Virus record (IMG/VR): IMGVR_UViG_3300032242_002795
Span: 1 to 33,124 of that record
Length of the DNA: 33,124 nt
From: a virus
Strand: one strand, 5' to 3'
Made by a program: the position numbers and the translations under genes. Within the stretch, counting starts at the first letter, position 1; every line of letters begins with the position of its first letter. Below, piece by piece: positions 8,288 to 16,929 of the stretch. The notes under the pieces were generated by a model. That model did no database searches, was not told where the DNA came from, and saw nothing but the letters and a program-made list of their open reading frames with translations.

Positions 8288-9115
8288 ATGAAAAAACTAT
8301 TAGCAATCCTTGCCCTAGCTTTGATTGGCACCAGCCAGGCCTATGCATGGACGCAACGACCCCCACAACCAGTGGCCGCATGCCAAGTGCATGCTCCATA
8401 CGGCTTGCCAAATGTGCAAGGCACTATCCAACCTATCTGCCGCCAAGCATATCTAGTAGGATATGATGCGCCAGCCAAGCTACCACGCTTTGTGATGTGG
8501 ACGCTGACTCCACAGCATGCACTGGGTTGTGTAGCACGTTCAAATGCATTCGTAGCTGACCAAAGTATCCAGGGTGGTGCTGTACCGGGGGACTATGCAG
8601 GCACAGGCTACGACAAAGGACACATGGCTCCAGACGGTGATCAATCATGGGACCAACAGGTTGAGTACGAATCATTCCTAATGACCAACATGAGCCCACA
8701 AGCAGGCTCACTCAACCGTGGCATCTGGAAACTGCTGGAAACATCAGTGCGTGGTTGGGCAGTGCAAGGCAATCACACATTCAATGTAGTGTCGGGTGGC
8801 ATCTACACAGCACAAGACAAGAAGATTGGTGCTGGTGTTGTTGTTCCGCATGCTTTCTACAAGATCGTTATTGACGAAAACACAGGACAGTATGCTGGTT
8901 GGTTGTTTCCACACACAGCACCGTATCCCAACCTAGGCAACGACTTGACCAAGTTCCGTGTGCCAGTAGCGCAGATCACACAACAAGCTGGCGTACAGTT
9001 CCAGATCCCCAAAGGTGCAGTTGAACTGCAACCAGGCAAGGAATGGCCAGTAGACTTTGGAGCACTGACAAATGCCAAACGCAAACTCTGCGGCGCCAAC
9101 GCCACAGTCGACTGA
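8288..9115 (+). CDS. Secreted DNA/RNA non-specific endonuclease (NucA/EndoG family)
   Basis: 275 residues with a Sec signal peptide (KK at 2-3, hydrophobic core 4-14, AYA-W cleavage after residue 20), so it acts in the periplasm or outside the cell. The beta-beta-alpha metal nuclease core is complete: D109-K110-G111-H112-M-A-P, a variant of DRGHxAP with His112 as general base, then N134-x3-Q138-x4-N143-x3-W147, the Mg-binding helix. Such enzymes cut DNA and RNA without sequence preference. SD CGGAG lies just upstream. An exported nuclease is unusual in a T4-like phage; roles could be degrading released host DNA, viscosity reduction or attack on competing phage DNA. Confidence 0.9.
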   Translation: MKKLLAILALALIGTSQAYAWTQRPPQPVAACQVHAPYGLPNVQGTIQPICRQAYLVGYDAPAKLPRFVMWTLTPQHALGCVARSNAFVADQSIQGGAVPGDYAGTGYDKGHMAPDGDQSWDQQVEYESFLMTNMSPQAGSLNRGIWKLLETSVRGWAVQGNHTFNVVSGGIYTAQDKKIGAGVVVPHAFYKIVIDENTGQYAGWLFPHTAPYPNLGNDLTKFRVPVAQITQQAGVQFQIPKGAVELQPGKEWPVDFGALTNAKRKLCGANATVD

Positions 9116-9263
9116 TACAGACGAAAGACCATTGTACATATGGTTGAAGGAGCCTCAGGCTCCTTCCTCGCCTGCTGCCGATCAGGTTGATCAAAACACT
9201 TATCTAGTGTACAATGAGGATGACGGAACTGACCGTCCTCGAAACCCTTATGGACAACACTGA
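9072..9263 (+). CDS. Possible small protein overlapping the nuclease tail
   Basis: 63 codons in a different frame from the nuclease, overlapping it by 44 nt and ending 2 nt before the next ATG, which closes an otherwise empty 150-nt gap. GGAG at 9059-9062 precedes the ATG by 9 nt. The product is polar with a 'RPLYIWLKEPQAPSSPAADQ' segment. It includes an 8-bp hairpin (9147-9154 with 9158-9165) that could equally be a non-coding 3' hairpin of the nuclease mRNA. No family recognised. Confidence 0.4.
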   Translation: MPNANSAAPTPQSTDTDERPLYIWLKEPQAPSSPAADQVDQNTYLVYNEDDGTDRPRNPYGQH

Positions 9264-9265
9264 AT

Positions 9266-9709
9266 ATGAAAGCAAGTGAATTATTTGAAATGGACGCACC
9301 CAAGCTGAATGATGCTTGGTTCCAGGCCGGCGGATTCCACACATTCAAGAAACCTGCTGTGGAAACCTATGAGATTGCACCAGCTGATGGCACTATCCAA
9401 ACACTGGAAGGTCCTGTGAACTACAAGGCCGGCTACTACATACTCACTGGACCCAAGGGCGAGCAGTATCCTATACCACCTGAGAAGTTTCACGAGCTCA
9501 AGGATGATCAAGGCAAAGGCCGATGCACTCCAAAGAAGATTGACAAGATAGCCAAGCTGGCTGATCACGATGGTGTGGTAAACACCAGCTGGGGCGAGCC
9601 ACTGAACTATGTGGCAGGTGAAGATTATATTGTGCGACATGGCCCTGGTGACTATGGTGTGGTCAAAAAAGACATCTTCCGCAAAACATACGATACCAGC
9701 CAAGCATGA
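9266..9709 (+). CDS. Protein with two tandem 'GxYxxxGPxGEYxxxxxxF' repeats
   Basis: 147 residues containing an internal duplication. Repeat one (about 37-80) reads 'DGTIQTLEGPVNYKAGYYIL' followed by TGPKGEQYPIPPEKF; repeat two (about 100-143) reads 'DGVVNTSWGEPLNYVAGEDY' followed by IVRHGPGDYGVVKKDIFRKTY. This GDY/GYY strand unit, ending in an F..TY motif, is common in phage proteins of unknown role. The start is 2 nt after the previous small ORF and no clear SD is visible. The stop overlaps the next start (ATGA). Confidence 0.78.
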   Translation: MKASELFEMDAPKLNDAWFQAGGFHTFKKPAVETYEIAPADGTIQTLEGPVNYKAGYYILTGPKGEQYPIPPEKFHELKDDQGKGRCTPKKIDKIAKLADHDGVVNTSWGEPLNYVAGEDYIVRHGPGDYGVVKKDIFRKTYDTSQA

Positions 9710-9990
9710 CACAGCGTAGGTTCACATCAGCTGATTTTGTTCCTGAAGGAGAGACTGGTGATCCAGATGCTTTCCTTGATCCCAACGATCCCATACATGA
9801 GATGAAAAGACTAGCGGGATTACCGCGCCCAAGCACTCACAGTGATGGAAGCCCAGGAGCAGAAATGTCAGCACGTGGCACTGAACTGCATCAGTACGAA
9901 AGAGAACACAACATCCGTCCGGGCACTGATGAGTGGTTCCAGCTTTGGTTTGCCAAGCCCAAGCTCACCGGCGAGAACCCCAAGGGTTAG
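9706..9990 (+). CDS. Small unknown protein carrying the RLAG motif
   Basis: 94 residues, ATGA-coupled to the upstream gene. Residues 29-39 (DPIHEMKRLAGL is the core) match a linear motif also found in the 5440 protein and at the very C-terminus of the 15091 protein. The C-terminal half 'HNIRPGTDEWFQLWFAKPKL' is aromatic and probably folded. No enzyme motif was seen. The shared motif suggests a common binding partner, possibly a capsid component, but this is inference. Confidence 0.75.
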   Translation: MTQRRFTSADFVPEGETGDPDAFLDPNDPIHEMKRLAGLPRPSTHSDGSPGAEMSARGTELHQYEREHNIRPGTDEWFQLWFAKPKLTGENPKG

Positions 9991-9993
9991 TCA

Positions 9994-10530
9994 ATGCATG
10001 ATCTTTACCGAACTGTTGACTTTGACGATGTGCCAGCTATCACCAACAAGCTCAAGAAGTTTGTAAAGCTAGATCCTGCGCATGTGCAAGACTTTGATAC
10101 CAAGGTACTGCCACTAGATTTCATACGCCGCATCATGCCTGACTTTGTATCAGGGCTGGAGCACAGGTTCAATGATGTGCTGAACATGGCCAGACTGTTT
10201 TACACTCCGCCAACTGGTACACTGGACATACACACAGATGTGCGAGAACATCGCGGCGAAGTGTATGCATTGAACTGGCCCTTGTACAACTACTCCAACT
10301 CTGCCATGACATGGTACAGTGGCACAGCCGGAACCACACATGAGCACCCTGACTATGGAGTACTCAATCATTACGACCCAGCTGACTGTACAGAGATAGC
10401 AAGCACAGTGATCACAAGTCCCACCATTGTGCGCATAGACGTTCCGCATGCAGTGACCAACAGTGATACCAGCAGTGTGCGAGTGATACTGAGCTTTAGG
10501 TTTGAGAATGATCTGCGAGGATGGCAATGA
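9994..10530 (+). CDS. 2OG-Fe(II) oxygenase-fold protein A
   Basis: 178 residues. A jelly-roll dioxygenase pattern is visible: His80-Thr-Asp82 (LDIHTD), 'ALNWPLYNYSNSAMTWY' strands, His152 (DVPHAV) and Arg163 before the last strand 'VILSFRF', matching the H-x-D...H...R layout that binds iron and 2-oxoglutarate. The substrate is unknown. It forms a tandem paralogue pair with the next gene. It begins 3 nt after the preceding stop with AAGG upstream. Phage proteins of this class may hydroxylate proteins or nucleic acids, but catalytic activity is not certain. Confidence 0.75.
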   Translation: MHDLYRTVDFDDVPAITNKLKKFVKLDPAHVQDFDTKVLPLDFIRRIMPDFVSGLEHRFNDVLNMARLFYTPPTGTLDIHTDVREHRGEVYALNWPLYNYSNSAMTWYSGTAGTTHEHPDYGVLNHYDPADCTEIASTVITSPTIVRIDVPHAVTNSDTSSVRVILSFRFENDLRGWQ

Positions 10531-11075
10531 TGTACTTCAAAGAGCTGGATATCGACGGCCACGAAGAGATAACCAAGCGACTGCGCAAGTATGTGGCCAT
10601 ACCCACATCATATGATCTCACACACATAGCTCGGCGTTTCAGCAGAGACGAGTTCTTGAAGACCTGTCCAGATCTGGTGCAACAGGTGGATGACATGATG
10701 CAAGACGAACTGGACTTTGCCAGGACCTTTATCACAAGACCCCAGGACTCTCAACCCATACATGTGGATGGACATCCAGACGAAAATCATCTGCGCTATC
10801 TAGGACTCAATTGGCCCTTGTACTACTGTGAAGGCAGTTACATGCACTGGTATGATGCTGTGAGCAATGCCAAGCGTGATGATGGCAGCCGCAATGACTA
10901 TGGTGATTATCAGATGTACTATCCCGAGGATTGTGCTTTGGTATCAAGCCTGGAACTGGTCAAACCTACCTTGGTTCGTATCAATGTTCCGCACAATGTG
11001 GAAAATCTCAAGCCAACACCACGTGTGGTAATCAGCCTGCGTTTCAAGAACGACCTAAGACATATAAAGATCTAA
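10527..11075 (+). CDS. 2OG-Fe(II) oxygenase-fold protein B (paralogue of A)
   Basis: 182 residues from the ATG at 10527, which overlaps the previous stop as ATGA and has GAGG about 7 nt upstream; in-frame ATGs at 10521 and 10530 are alternatives. It keeps the same residues as its neighbour: His79-Val-Asp81, His156 in 'RINVPHNVEN', Arg166 before 'VVISLRF', and the shared 'GLNWPLYYCEGSYMHWY' block. The pair arose by tandem duplication. Its end overlaps the end of the minus-strand radical SAM gene by 4 nt. Confidence 0.75.
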   Translation: MMYFKELDIDGHEEITKRLRKYVAIPTSYDLTHIARRFSRDEFLKTCPDLVQQVDDMMQDELDFARTFITRPQDSQPIHVDGHPDENHLRYLGLNWPLYYCEGSYMHWYDAVSNAKRDDGSRNDYGDYQMYYPEDCALVSSLELVKPTLVRINVPHNVENLKPTPRVVISLRFKNDLRHIKI

Positions 11076-12940
11076 GATGTTTTGTGTTCTAGCGTTTCCC
11101 AACGTCGTGGGCTGGTAGAAGCGTATGTTTTTTTCACCATGCCTCTAACATCTCTTTCATTGTGAGGTTCCCAGGTTTCGTTTGCACCAACTGCTTGCCC
11201 TACTGTGTCAAAATCTGCTCCTACCAAGTGAGGATGTTTTTCTTGCACCACTTTGTAGGCAAGATGCTCTCCTAGCAAGATAGACAGGCCAACTTGAATT
11301 ATAGACCAAGCCGCATCGTAGGGATATATCTTGTCTCCCTTTATGACATAAAAAGGAATGACTCCGTATTTTTGATACTGCTCTCGCATGCGCTTGGCAT
11401 CTTGACATGCCACCTCCCACATCCTTGGACGAAGCTGTTTGTACATGGTTGCGGCCAATTTTTTGTTGCCATGGCATCTGGACTGCAATGCTGTCACGGT
11501 GCCCAATGCTATGTTTTGATAGCACAACTGTTCCCAGCTACTGGTATAGGTGTCCCAGGCAATGTCTGCGACGAATCCCATGGCAATAGATTTGACCAAC
11601 ATATCGCTGTGTTTTTCTGGATGCAAAAGCACATCCACCACCTCATCATGAGACAGATTTGCAAAACCCTTGTTGTCGATCCTATGATGGGTGGCATGCT
11701 CTAGAACAAATGTAGGGTATATCTTGATACCAAATTTTTCTTGGTATGCAGGATCTGATGCAGGGCTGTTGGGTAACACATGCCACATGTATTGCCAAAT
11801 TGAACTTAATGGTATCATGTCAATGAGTTCCAAGGCAGCATAGTCAATGCTTTCTCTAGTTTCTCCGGGCAGTCCTTGTATCATTTCAGGCCCTAGTCCT
11901 AGATCAGTATAACCTTCTGCCCGCAAACCATTCACAAACTCTTTGATATCCAGCCAGCTGGCACCTGGACGATCAATATTGTCCAGCACGACATCGCTCA
12001 GTGTTTGCACTGGCAACTTGATACCTGCACGACCATATTCACGAACTTCTTTGGCAATGATCTCAAAGACATTTTTTTTATGATTTTTTGCCCAGCTGGG
12101 CTCATGAGACATAATATTGTTTTTGTGCAGGGCCTCCAGCCACTTCCAATCGTCTGGAAACATGCCTACATTGGCATTGGATATGGTTATCGATAGATCG
12201 TATTTTTTGAACAGTTCAACTTCATCGATGGCATTGTATTTTTTTCTTGTGACCTTGTGATGCAGACCTGCAGACCAGTCACAGAAACTACAGTTATAGG
12301 GGCAGCCTCTGTCGAATTCCCACACATACCATATGGTTTCAATTCCCAAAGCTCTGGCCCTGGCAACGTCTCGTGCTAGATCAAACTCACAATGGAACAA
12401 CGCACTGACTTCGGTGAATATTTTTCCCTTGTACACTTCGTACTTGGTCTTGACTGGTTTGCCAGACTTGCTCCTGAAAAACAGATTTGGAACATTCATG
12501 AGATCCATGGTGCTGGTCTTGCCTTCAAGGTGTCGATCCATCAATTTGACAAATGAATCTTCGCCTTCTCCGTAGATAAAGTAATCATAGTACGGGTGTT
12601 CGTTGATGTAATTTTCATAGTCTTTCCAACGAACATCGGGTCCACCCAGTATCAAAGTAATGTGCGGGAAATGCTCTCGCACTTTTTTTGCAAGATCATG
12701 TATGAAGTCTGCGGTCCACAGATACAGAGAAAAACAGATGATGTCTGGTTGTTCATCAACTATTTCTTGCCATGCTAGTTCTGGAATACGTTTCCCAACA
12801 AAGTTAGGAAGCCATTCGATGGCTTCTGGGTACTTGCCTTCAAGATCATAGCCAGTTCGTAGTATATACTGTATCTGTGGCAGATGATGTTGACTGGCTG
12901 AGCTTGCGTAGAAAAATTTTATCTTCTTGGTCTGGATCAT
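11072..12940 (-). CDS. B12-binding-type radical SAM enzyme
   Basis: 622 residues. An N-terminal Rossmann-like domain (about 1-145) ends in 'LILGGPDVRWKDY' and 'YDYFIYGEGEDSF', typical of the cobalamin-binding domain of class B radical SAM enzymes, though no DxHxxG cobalamin ligand is visible. The radical SAM core holds C213-x3-C217-x2-C220 (CPYNCSFCDW) for the [4Fe-4S] cluster, followed by the (beta-alpha) barrel including 'LGLGPEMIQGLPGETRESID'. A long C-terminal domain follows. The substrate is unknown; relatives methylate, or build natural products and lipids. It lies on the opposite strand with the HNH gene and has a TTAAATAC motif 4 nt before its SD-less ATG. Confidence 0.88.
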   Translation of the reverse strand: MIQTKKIKFFYASSASQHHLPQIQYILRTGYDLEGKYPEAIEWLPNFVGKRIPELAWQEIVDEQPDIICFSLYLWTADFIHDLAKKVREHFPHITLILGGPDVRWKDYENYINEHPYYDYFIYGEGEDSFVKLMDRHLEGKTSTMDLMNVPNLFFRSKSGKPVKTKYEVYKGKIFTEVSALFHCEFDLARDVARARALGIETIWYVWEFDRGCPYNCSFCDWSAGLHHKVTRKKYNAIDEVELFKKYDLSITISNANVGMFPDDWKWLEALHKNNIMSHEPSWAKNHKKNVFEIIAKEVREYGRAGIKLPVQTLSDVVLDNIDRPGASWLDIKEFVNGLRAEGYTDLGLGPEMIQGLPGETRESIDYAALELIDMIPLSSIWQYMWHVLPNSPASDPAYQEKFGIKIYPTFVLEHATHHRIDNKGFANLSHDEVVDVLLHPEKHSDMLVKSIAMGFVADIAWDTYTSSWEQLCYQNIALGTVTALQSRCHGNKKLAATMYKQLRPRMWEVACQDAKRMREQYQKYGVIPFYVIKGDKIYPYDAAWSIIQVGLSILLGEHLAYKVVQEKHPHLVGADFDTVGQAVGANETWEPHNERDVRGMVKKTYASTSPRRWETLEHKTS

Positions 12941-12943
12941 ACT

Positions 12944-12951
12944 GTATTTAA
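12944..12951 (-). promoter_or_regulatory. Late promoter (TTAAATAC) abutting the radical SAM start
   Basis: Read on the minus strand, TTAAATAC includes the HNH stop codon TAA and its core ends 4 nt before the radical SAM ATG (12940). Geometry predicts a leaderless transcript. Confidence 0.5.
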
Positions 12952-13481
12952 CCCACTGCGTGTTGTTGGTCTTCGATTCCCAAATATTGGATCCAGCTGG
13001 GATGCTGTATGCTCACAGGACGATTGCGCCACTTGCCAACCAGCTGATAGTAATCAGGCTTGTAGGGCATGCGCAAAGGCTTCCACAGCTTGGTACCTTT
13101 CTTGTGGTTGCAGGTCTTGCAGGCTGTGACAGCATTTTCCCATGTGACTTTGCCACCGCTGGAACGTGGGATCATGTGATCGATAGTGAGATCATGTGGC
13201 TCAAACGTGTCGTGGCAGTACTGGCACTGATACAGGTCGCGCAGATACAGGTTGGCACGGCTGAAACGCACATTGCGCTTGGTGTTGAAATACTGCTTGG
13301 TTATGGCCACTGCTGGATAGTGGATCGTGAGGTGGCTACTGCGAGCAACGTGTTGCTCGTATGATTCAAGCACATGTATGCGATCCAAGAACATCAACTT
13401 GATGGCATGTTGCCAGTTGATGATGCTTAGAGGCAGGATAGAAATAGGCTCGTAGTTTGAGTTCAGTAGTAAGCAGTTCAT
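12948..13481 (-). CDS. HNH endonuclease
   Basis: 177 residues of the free-standing bacterial/phage HNH type. It starts 'MNCLLLNSNYEPISILPLS', then a zinc-supported HNH core: C86-x2-C89, D101-H102 (TIDHMIPRSSGG), N116 (WENAV), C121-x2-C124-N125-H126. It probably nicks or cuts DNA at a specific site and may be a homing-type element inserted with the neighbouring radical SAM gene, since both run against all surrounding genes. It is divergent from the gp17 gene; the 32-nt spacer holds a palindromic TTAAATACTATTTAA. No clear SD was seen. Confidence 0.88.
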   Translation of the reverse strand: MNCLLLNSNYEPISILPLSIINWQHAIKLMFLDRIHVLESYEQHVARSSHLTIHYPAVAITKQYFNTKRNVRFSRANLYLRDLYQCQYCHDTFEPHDLTIDHMIPRSSGGKVTWENAVTACKTCNHKKGTKLWKPLRMPYKPDYYQLVGKWRNRPVSIQHPSWIQYLGIEDQQHAVG

Positions 13482-13482
13482 G

Positions 13483-13497
13483 TTAAATACTATTTAA
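13483..13497 (+). promoter_or_regulatory. Palindromic late-promoter element between HNH and gp17
   Basis: TTAAATA-C-TATTTAA is a perfect 7-bp inverted repeat with a 1-nt centre, so it presents a TAAATA core on both strands. The plus-strand copy lies 24 nt before the gp17 ATG with an AGGA SD between. The minus-strand copy ends 9 nt before the HNH ATG, leaving almost no leader. Confidence 0.6.
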
Positions 13498-13513
13498 GTT
13501 AGGACAGAGACCA

Positions 13514-15076
13514 ATGGCATCAAATACCGAAGCAGTGATTGTAAAGAAACCTCATCAAAAGGAATCTTACACACAAGCACAGATACTGGAACTAGCGCGA
13601 TGCGCAGATCCTGTGTCTGGCCCGCAATACTTCATGGACAACTACTTTTATATACAACACCCTGTCAAGGGCAGTATACAGTACCATCCATTTGAGTACC
13701 AAGAGCGACTCATAGATACTTATCACAGCTACAGGTTCTCTATCAGCTTGATGCCTCGGCAGACCGGAAAGTCCACTTCGGCGGCGGGTTATTTACTGTG
13801 GTATGCCATGTTCATACCCGACAGCACCATCCTGGTTGCCGCACACAAATACCTGGGTGCGCAGGAAATCATGCAACGTGTACGATACGCCTATGAGAAC
13901 TGTCCGGACTTTATAAGGGCAGGTGTAACCAGTTACAACAAAGGCAGCATAGACTTTGAAAACGGCAGTCGCATTGTAGCACAGACCACAACAGAAAACA
14001 CCGGACGTGGTATGTCCATATCTCTGCTGTACTGTGACGAGTTTGCGTTCGTCCGTCCCACCATCGCTGAACAGTTCTGGACTTCCATCACCCCGACCCT
14101 GTCCACTGGTGGTAAGTGTATAATAACATCAACTCCTAACTCGGACGAGGATCAATTTGCCCTAATCTGGAAAGGTGCCAACAAGTGCATAGACGATTTT
14201 GGCAACGAAACCGAACTGGGCATAAACGGATTCAAGTCATTCCGTAGCGCATGGCAAGAGCATCCAGATCGCGATGACAAGTGGGCCGCTGAAATGAAGT
14301 CACAGCTGGGCGAAGAACGCTTCCGTCGTGAGATGGAATGCGAGTTCATTATCTTTGATGAAACGCTGATCAGTCCAACACACCTGGTGGAGATGGCCGG
14401 CATAGAGCCCATGGAGCGCCAGGGCCAGGTGCGCTGGTACAAGAAGCCACAAAAGGACTGCATGTATGTGGTAGCCTTGGATCCAAGCCTGGGCACCGGT
14501 GGAGATCCTGCGGCCATACAGATTGTTGAACTGCCCAGCATGATGCAGATTGGCGAGTGGCAACACAACAAGACGCCGGTACAGCGGCAAGTGGCCATCA
14601 TGAAGGAAATAACCACGTATCTAGTGGACCAGTGTGGATCCAGCACTGATGTGTACTACAGCCTTGAAAACAACACCCTGGGCGAAGCCGCCCTAGTCGT
14701 GGTGCGTGAGATTGGTGAAGAGAACATACCGGGCATTTTCCTCAGCGAGCCCAAACGTGCAGGCAGTACCAACAGCTGGCGCAAGGGCTTCAATACCACC
14801 AACAAGAGCAAGCTGGCAGCCTGTGCCAAGTTCAAGCAGTTGATTGAAACCAAGAAGCTGAAAATAGCCAGCAAGAACCTCATAAGCGAGCTGAAAACGT
14901 TTGTAGCCCGCGGCACAGGCTATGCAGCCAAGGAAGGCGAAACAGATGACCTTGTGATGAGCATGTTGCTGATAGTGCGCATGATCACCATGCTCAAGGA
15001 ATTTGACGCAAATCTAGACGAAATAGTCACAGACTCCAGCGAGTTCATTGAACCCATGCCGTTCATCATGGTGTAG
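13514..15076 (+). CDS. gp17: Large terminase subunit (packaging ATPase-nuclease)
   Basis: 520 residues, the motor that cuts concatemers and pumps DNA into the prohead. ATPase domain: Walker A M80-P-R-Q-T-G-K86-S-T, Walker B with D175-E176 (LLYCDEF), coupling motif T205-S-T-P-N209. Nuclease domain of RNase H fold: D323 (VALDPSLGTGGD), E385 (SLENNTLG) and D478-D479 (GETDDLVMS). It is shorter than T4 gp17 (610). It follows the divergent promoter region with AGGA SD. It is separated from gp16 by 8.7 kb of accessory and virion genes. Confidence 0.96.
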   Translation: MASNTEAVIVKKPHQKESYTQAQILELARCADPVSGPQYFMDNYFYIQHPVKGSIQYHPFEYQERLIDTYHSYRFSISLMPRQTGKSTSAAGYLLWYAMFIPDSTILVAAHKYLGAQEIMQRVRYAYENCPDFIRAGVTSYNKGSIDFENGSRIVAQTTTENTGRGMSISLLYCDEFAFVRPTIAEQFWTSITPTLSTGGKCIITSTPNSDEDQFALIWKGANKCIDDFGNETELGINGFKSFRSAWQEHPDRDDKWAAEMKSQLGEERFRREMECEFIIFDETLISPTHLVEMAGIEPMERQGQVRWYKKPQKDCMYVVALDPSLGTGGDPAAIQIVELPSMMQIGEWQHNKTPVQRQVAIMKEITTYLVDQCGSSTDVYYSLENNTLGEAALVVVREIGEENIPGIFLSEPKRAGSTNSWRKGFNTTNKSKLAACAKFKQLIETKKLKIASKNLISELKTFVARGTGYAAKEGETDDLVMSMLLIVRMITMLKEFDANLDEIVTDSSEFIEPMPFIMV

Positions 15077-15078
15077 AG

Positions 15079-15085
15079 CTAAATA
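15079..15085 (+). promoter_or_regulatory. Late promoter (CTAAATA) abutting the 15091 start
   Basis: The core ends 5 nt before the ATG and no SD is present, so a leaderless mRNA is predicted. Confidence 0.55.
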
Positions 15086-15090
15086 CAGCT

Positions 15091-16872
15091 ATGGCACAAG
15101 ATATTAAAAAGATAGCAGAAGCACTATTTGAAAAGATCCGCGGACGTTTCGAGGACGTGAGCATGGGTGACGAAAAAGCCCAGGCCACATCAGCGCCCGA
15201 AAATGCACGGTTTTTCAACTTCAACTATGTGAACGAAGCTGGCAAAAAGTACGGAAACGTAACAGTCAGCATCATTGACAATGACAGCCTCAAGGTGTAC
15301 TACAGCACCAACATCACTGAAAAACTAGAAAGTGATGAGAAAACAGAATGGTTTGACTTTCTCAAGGAATTGCGTTTCTTTGCCAGGCGCAACATGATGA
15401 CTTTCGACACTCGTGATGTCAGCCGCGCTATAACCATCAAGGACCTTAAGCAAGTGACCAAATCGCAACCAAAATTCACCTCAGGTGACGTGGAAGGACG
15501 TGTGACTGAAAGCCGCATGTACGGTACACCCAAGCACAGTTTTGAAAATGTTGGATCAGCTCGCATCCGCATCGTACATACCGAAAGCGTGAATCCTGAC
15601 AAGCGTGGTGATCGTGCCAGACACATCAATGCCATCTATGTGGAAAATGCACAGGGCGAACGATTCAAATTGGACACACGCAAGCTGTCAGGTGCCAGAG
15701 CCATGGCCCGACACATATCCGAAGGTGGCAATCCTTGGGACGACATTGGCCAGCACATCAATTCAGTGCTGAAAGAAATGAGCGAGCTGGGCATGTTTGT
15801 GCGTAGCATGCGAAACAGAACATTTGAAGACTCTGTGGCAACCAAGATGTTGGAAGCCGCAGTGAACCATTATGGCAACATGCACAGGCAACTGAACAAT
15901 CTAAAAGGTGGCAGAGCCTACCGTCAATTCGTTGAAAGTTTCAAACCACAAGCAGAGCAATTGGACGAAGTTGATATAAATCAGATCAAAGAACGTTTTG
16001 TAAAGAAAACATTTGACGACCGCATGACTGCGGCACTACCACATGTGTACAAGGCATATCAGCTACAAGAGCAATACAAAGAAGACCAACTAGACACAAT
16101 CTACAGCATACTTGAAGGGCAAGCTGAACTCACACTAGCTACCAACGAAGGCATGGATGAATACATGAAGATGCTCAGATTCGGCGATACTGCGCAGATG
16201 GTCAAGAAAATCCTAGAAGACATTGCGTCCCGCGCAGTCACCATGCCAGAGGTATCGGATTTTGCAAAGCACTGGGCAAAAAACTATGACATGATCGCAG
16301 AAGGTGATCAAGAACTTAACGAACACAAAGCACTGGCTGTTCAGCTTGCCACACACTACATACAAGATCTACGCAAGATCAAAGAAAACCGCAACCTACG
16401 AGTAGAAGCCGACAGTGAGTTCAGCCTGGTGTCTCCGGACATCTTGGAAGAAGGCACAGCGGCCATACCACAGACCTCTGAAGAGCTACAGGCCCTGCAT
16501 GACATACTCAGCAAGCCTATTCCGTTTGGCATGGACGCTACCACAGTGACCAGTGAACTGTCACATGTGCTGGCAGACGACACCTTGTTTGACATGCTAC
16601 ACAGCGGTGTAGAAGCCGAAGGCGAGCAGTCAGATGCTGTGCCCACTGTGCTGAACTATCTCAAGGATCATCAACCAGGCCTGTATCAGTCCTTGGGAAT
16701 CAAGATCCAAGAACCAGCACAACCACCAGCTGGCGAGCCTGATGCAGAAATGGACGAGCCGCCAGCGGCACCTCCGCCACCTCCGCCACCAGAAAATCCA
16801 CAAGGCCAGTATGGCCAGCCACAGGCACCAGGACCTTTGTCCGAAATGCGCAGATTGGCCGGACTCAGATAG
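15091..16872 (+). CDS. Large unknown virion-type protein, helical, with Pro-rich tail and RLAG end
   Basis: 593 residues. The N-terminus MAQDIKKIAE places I-A-E at residues 8-10, identical in position to the T4 capsid targeting leader. The body (about 20-500) is mixed then mostly helical, with 'KKYGNVTVSIIDNDSLKVYY' and 'WFDFLKELRFFARRNMMTFD'. Residues ~545-575 are Pro/Gln-rich with a seven-proline run, and the last ten residues SEMRRLAGLR carry a motif shared with two other window proteins. No enzyme motif was found. It lies between gp17 and gp32 and ends in a terminator. A head-internal or portal-bound role is inferred. Confidence 0.82.
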   Translation: MAQDIKKIAEALFEKIRGRFEDVSMGDEKAQATSAPENARFFNFNYVNEAGKKYGNVTVSIIDNDSLKVYYSTNITEKLESDEKTEWFDFLKELRFFARRNMMTFDTRDVSRAITIKDLKQVTKSQPKFTSGDVEGRVTESRMYGTPKHSFENVGSARIRIVHTESVNPDKRGDRARHINAIYVENAQGERFKLDTRKLSGARAMARHISEGGNPWDDIGQHINSVLKEMSELGMFVRSMRNRTFEDSVATKMLEAAVNHYGNMHRQLNNLKGGRAYRQFVESFKPQAEQLDEVDINQIKERFVKKTFDDRMTAALPHVYKAYQLQEQYKEDQLDTIYSILEGQAELTLATNEGMDEYMKMLRFGDTAQMVKKILEDIASRAVTMPEVSDFAKHWAKNYDMIAEGDQELNEHKALAVQLATHYIQDLRKIKENRNLRVEADSEFSLVSPDILEEGTAAIPQTSEELQALHDILSKPIPFGMDATTVTSELSHVLADDTLFDMLHSGVEAEGEQSDAVPTVLNYLKDHQPGLYQSLGIKIQEPAQPPAGEPDAEMDEPPAAPPPPPPPENPQGQYGQPQAPGPLSEMRRLAGLR

Positions 16873-16892
16873 TCTTTCCAAAAGATTCTACC

Positions 16893-16916
16893 AAAGGCGC
16901 ATTTTTTGCGCCTTTT
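16893..16916 (+). terminator. Intrinsic terminator after the 15091 gene
   Basis: A perfect 9-bp stem (16893-16901 with 16907-16915), five-T loop and a short T tract continuing into CTCT. Confidence 0.8.
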
Positions 16917-16929
16917 CTCTTGCACTGAG

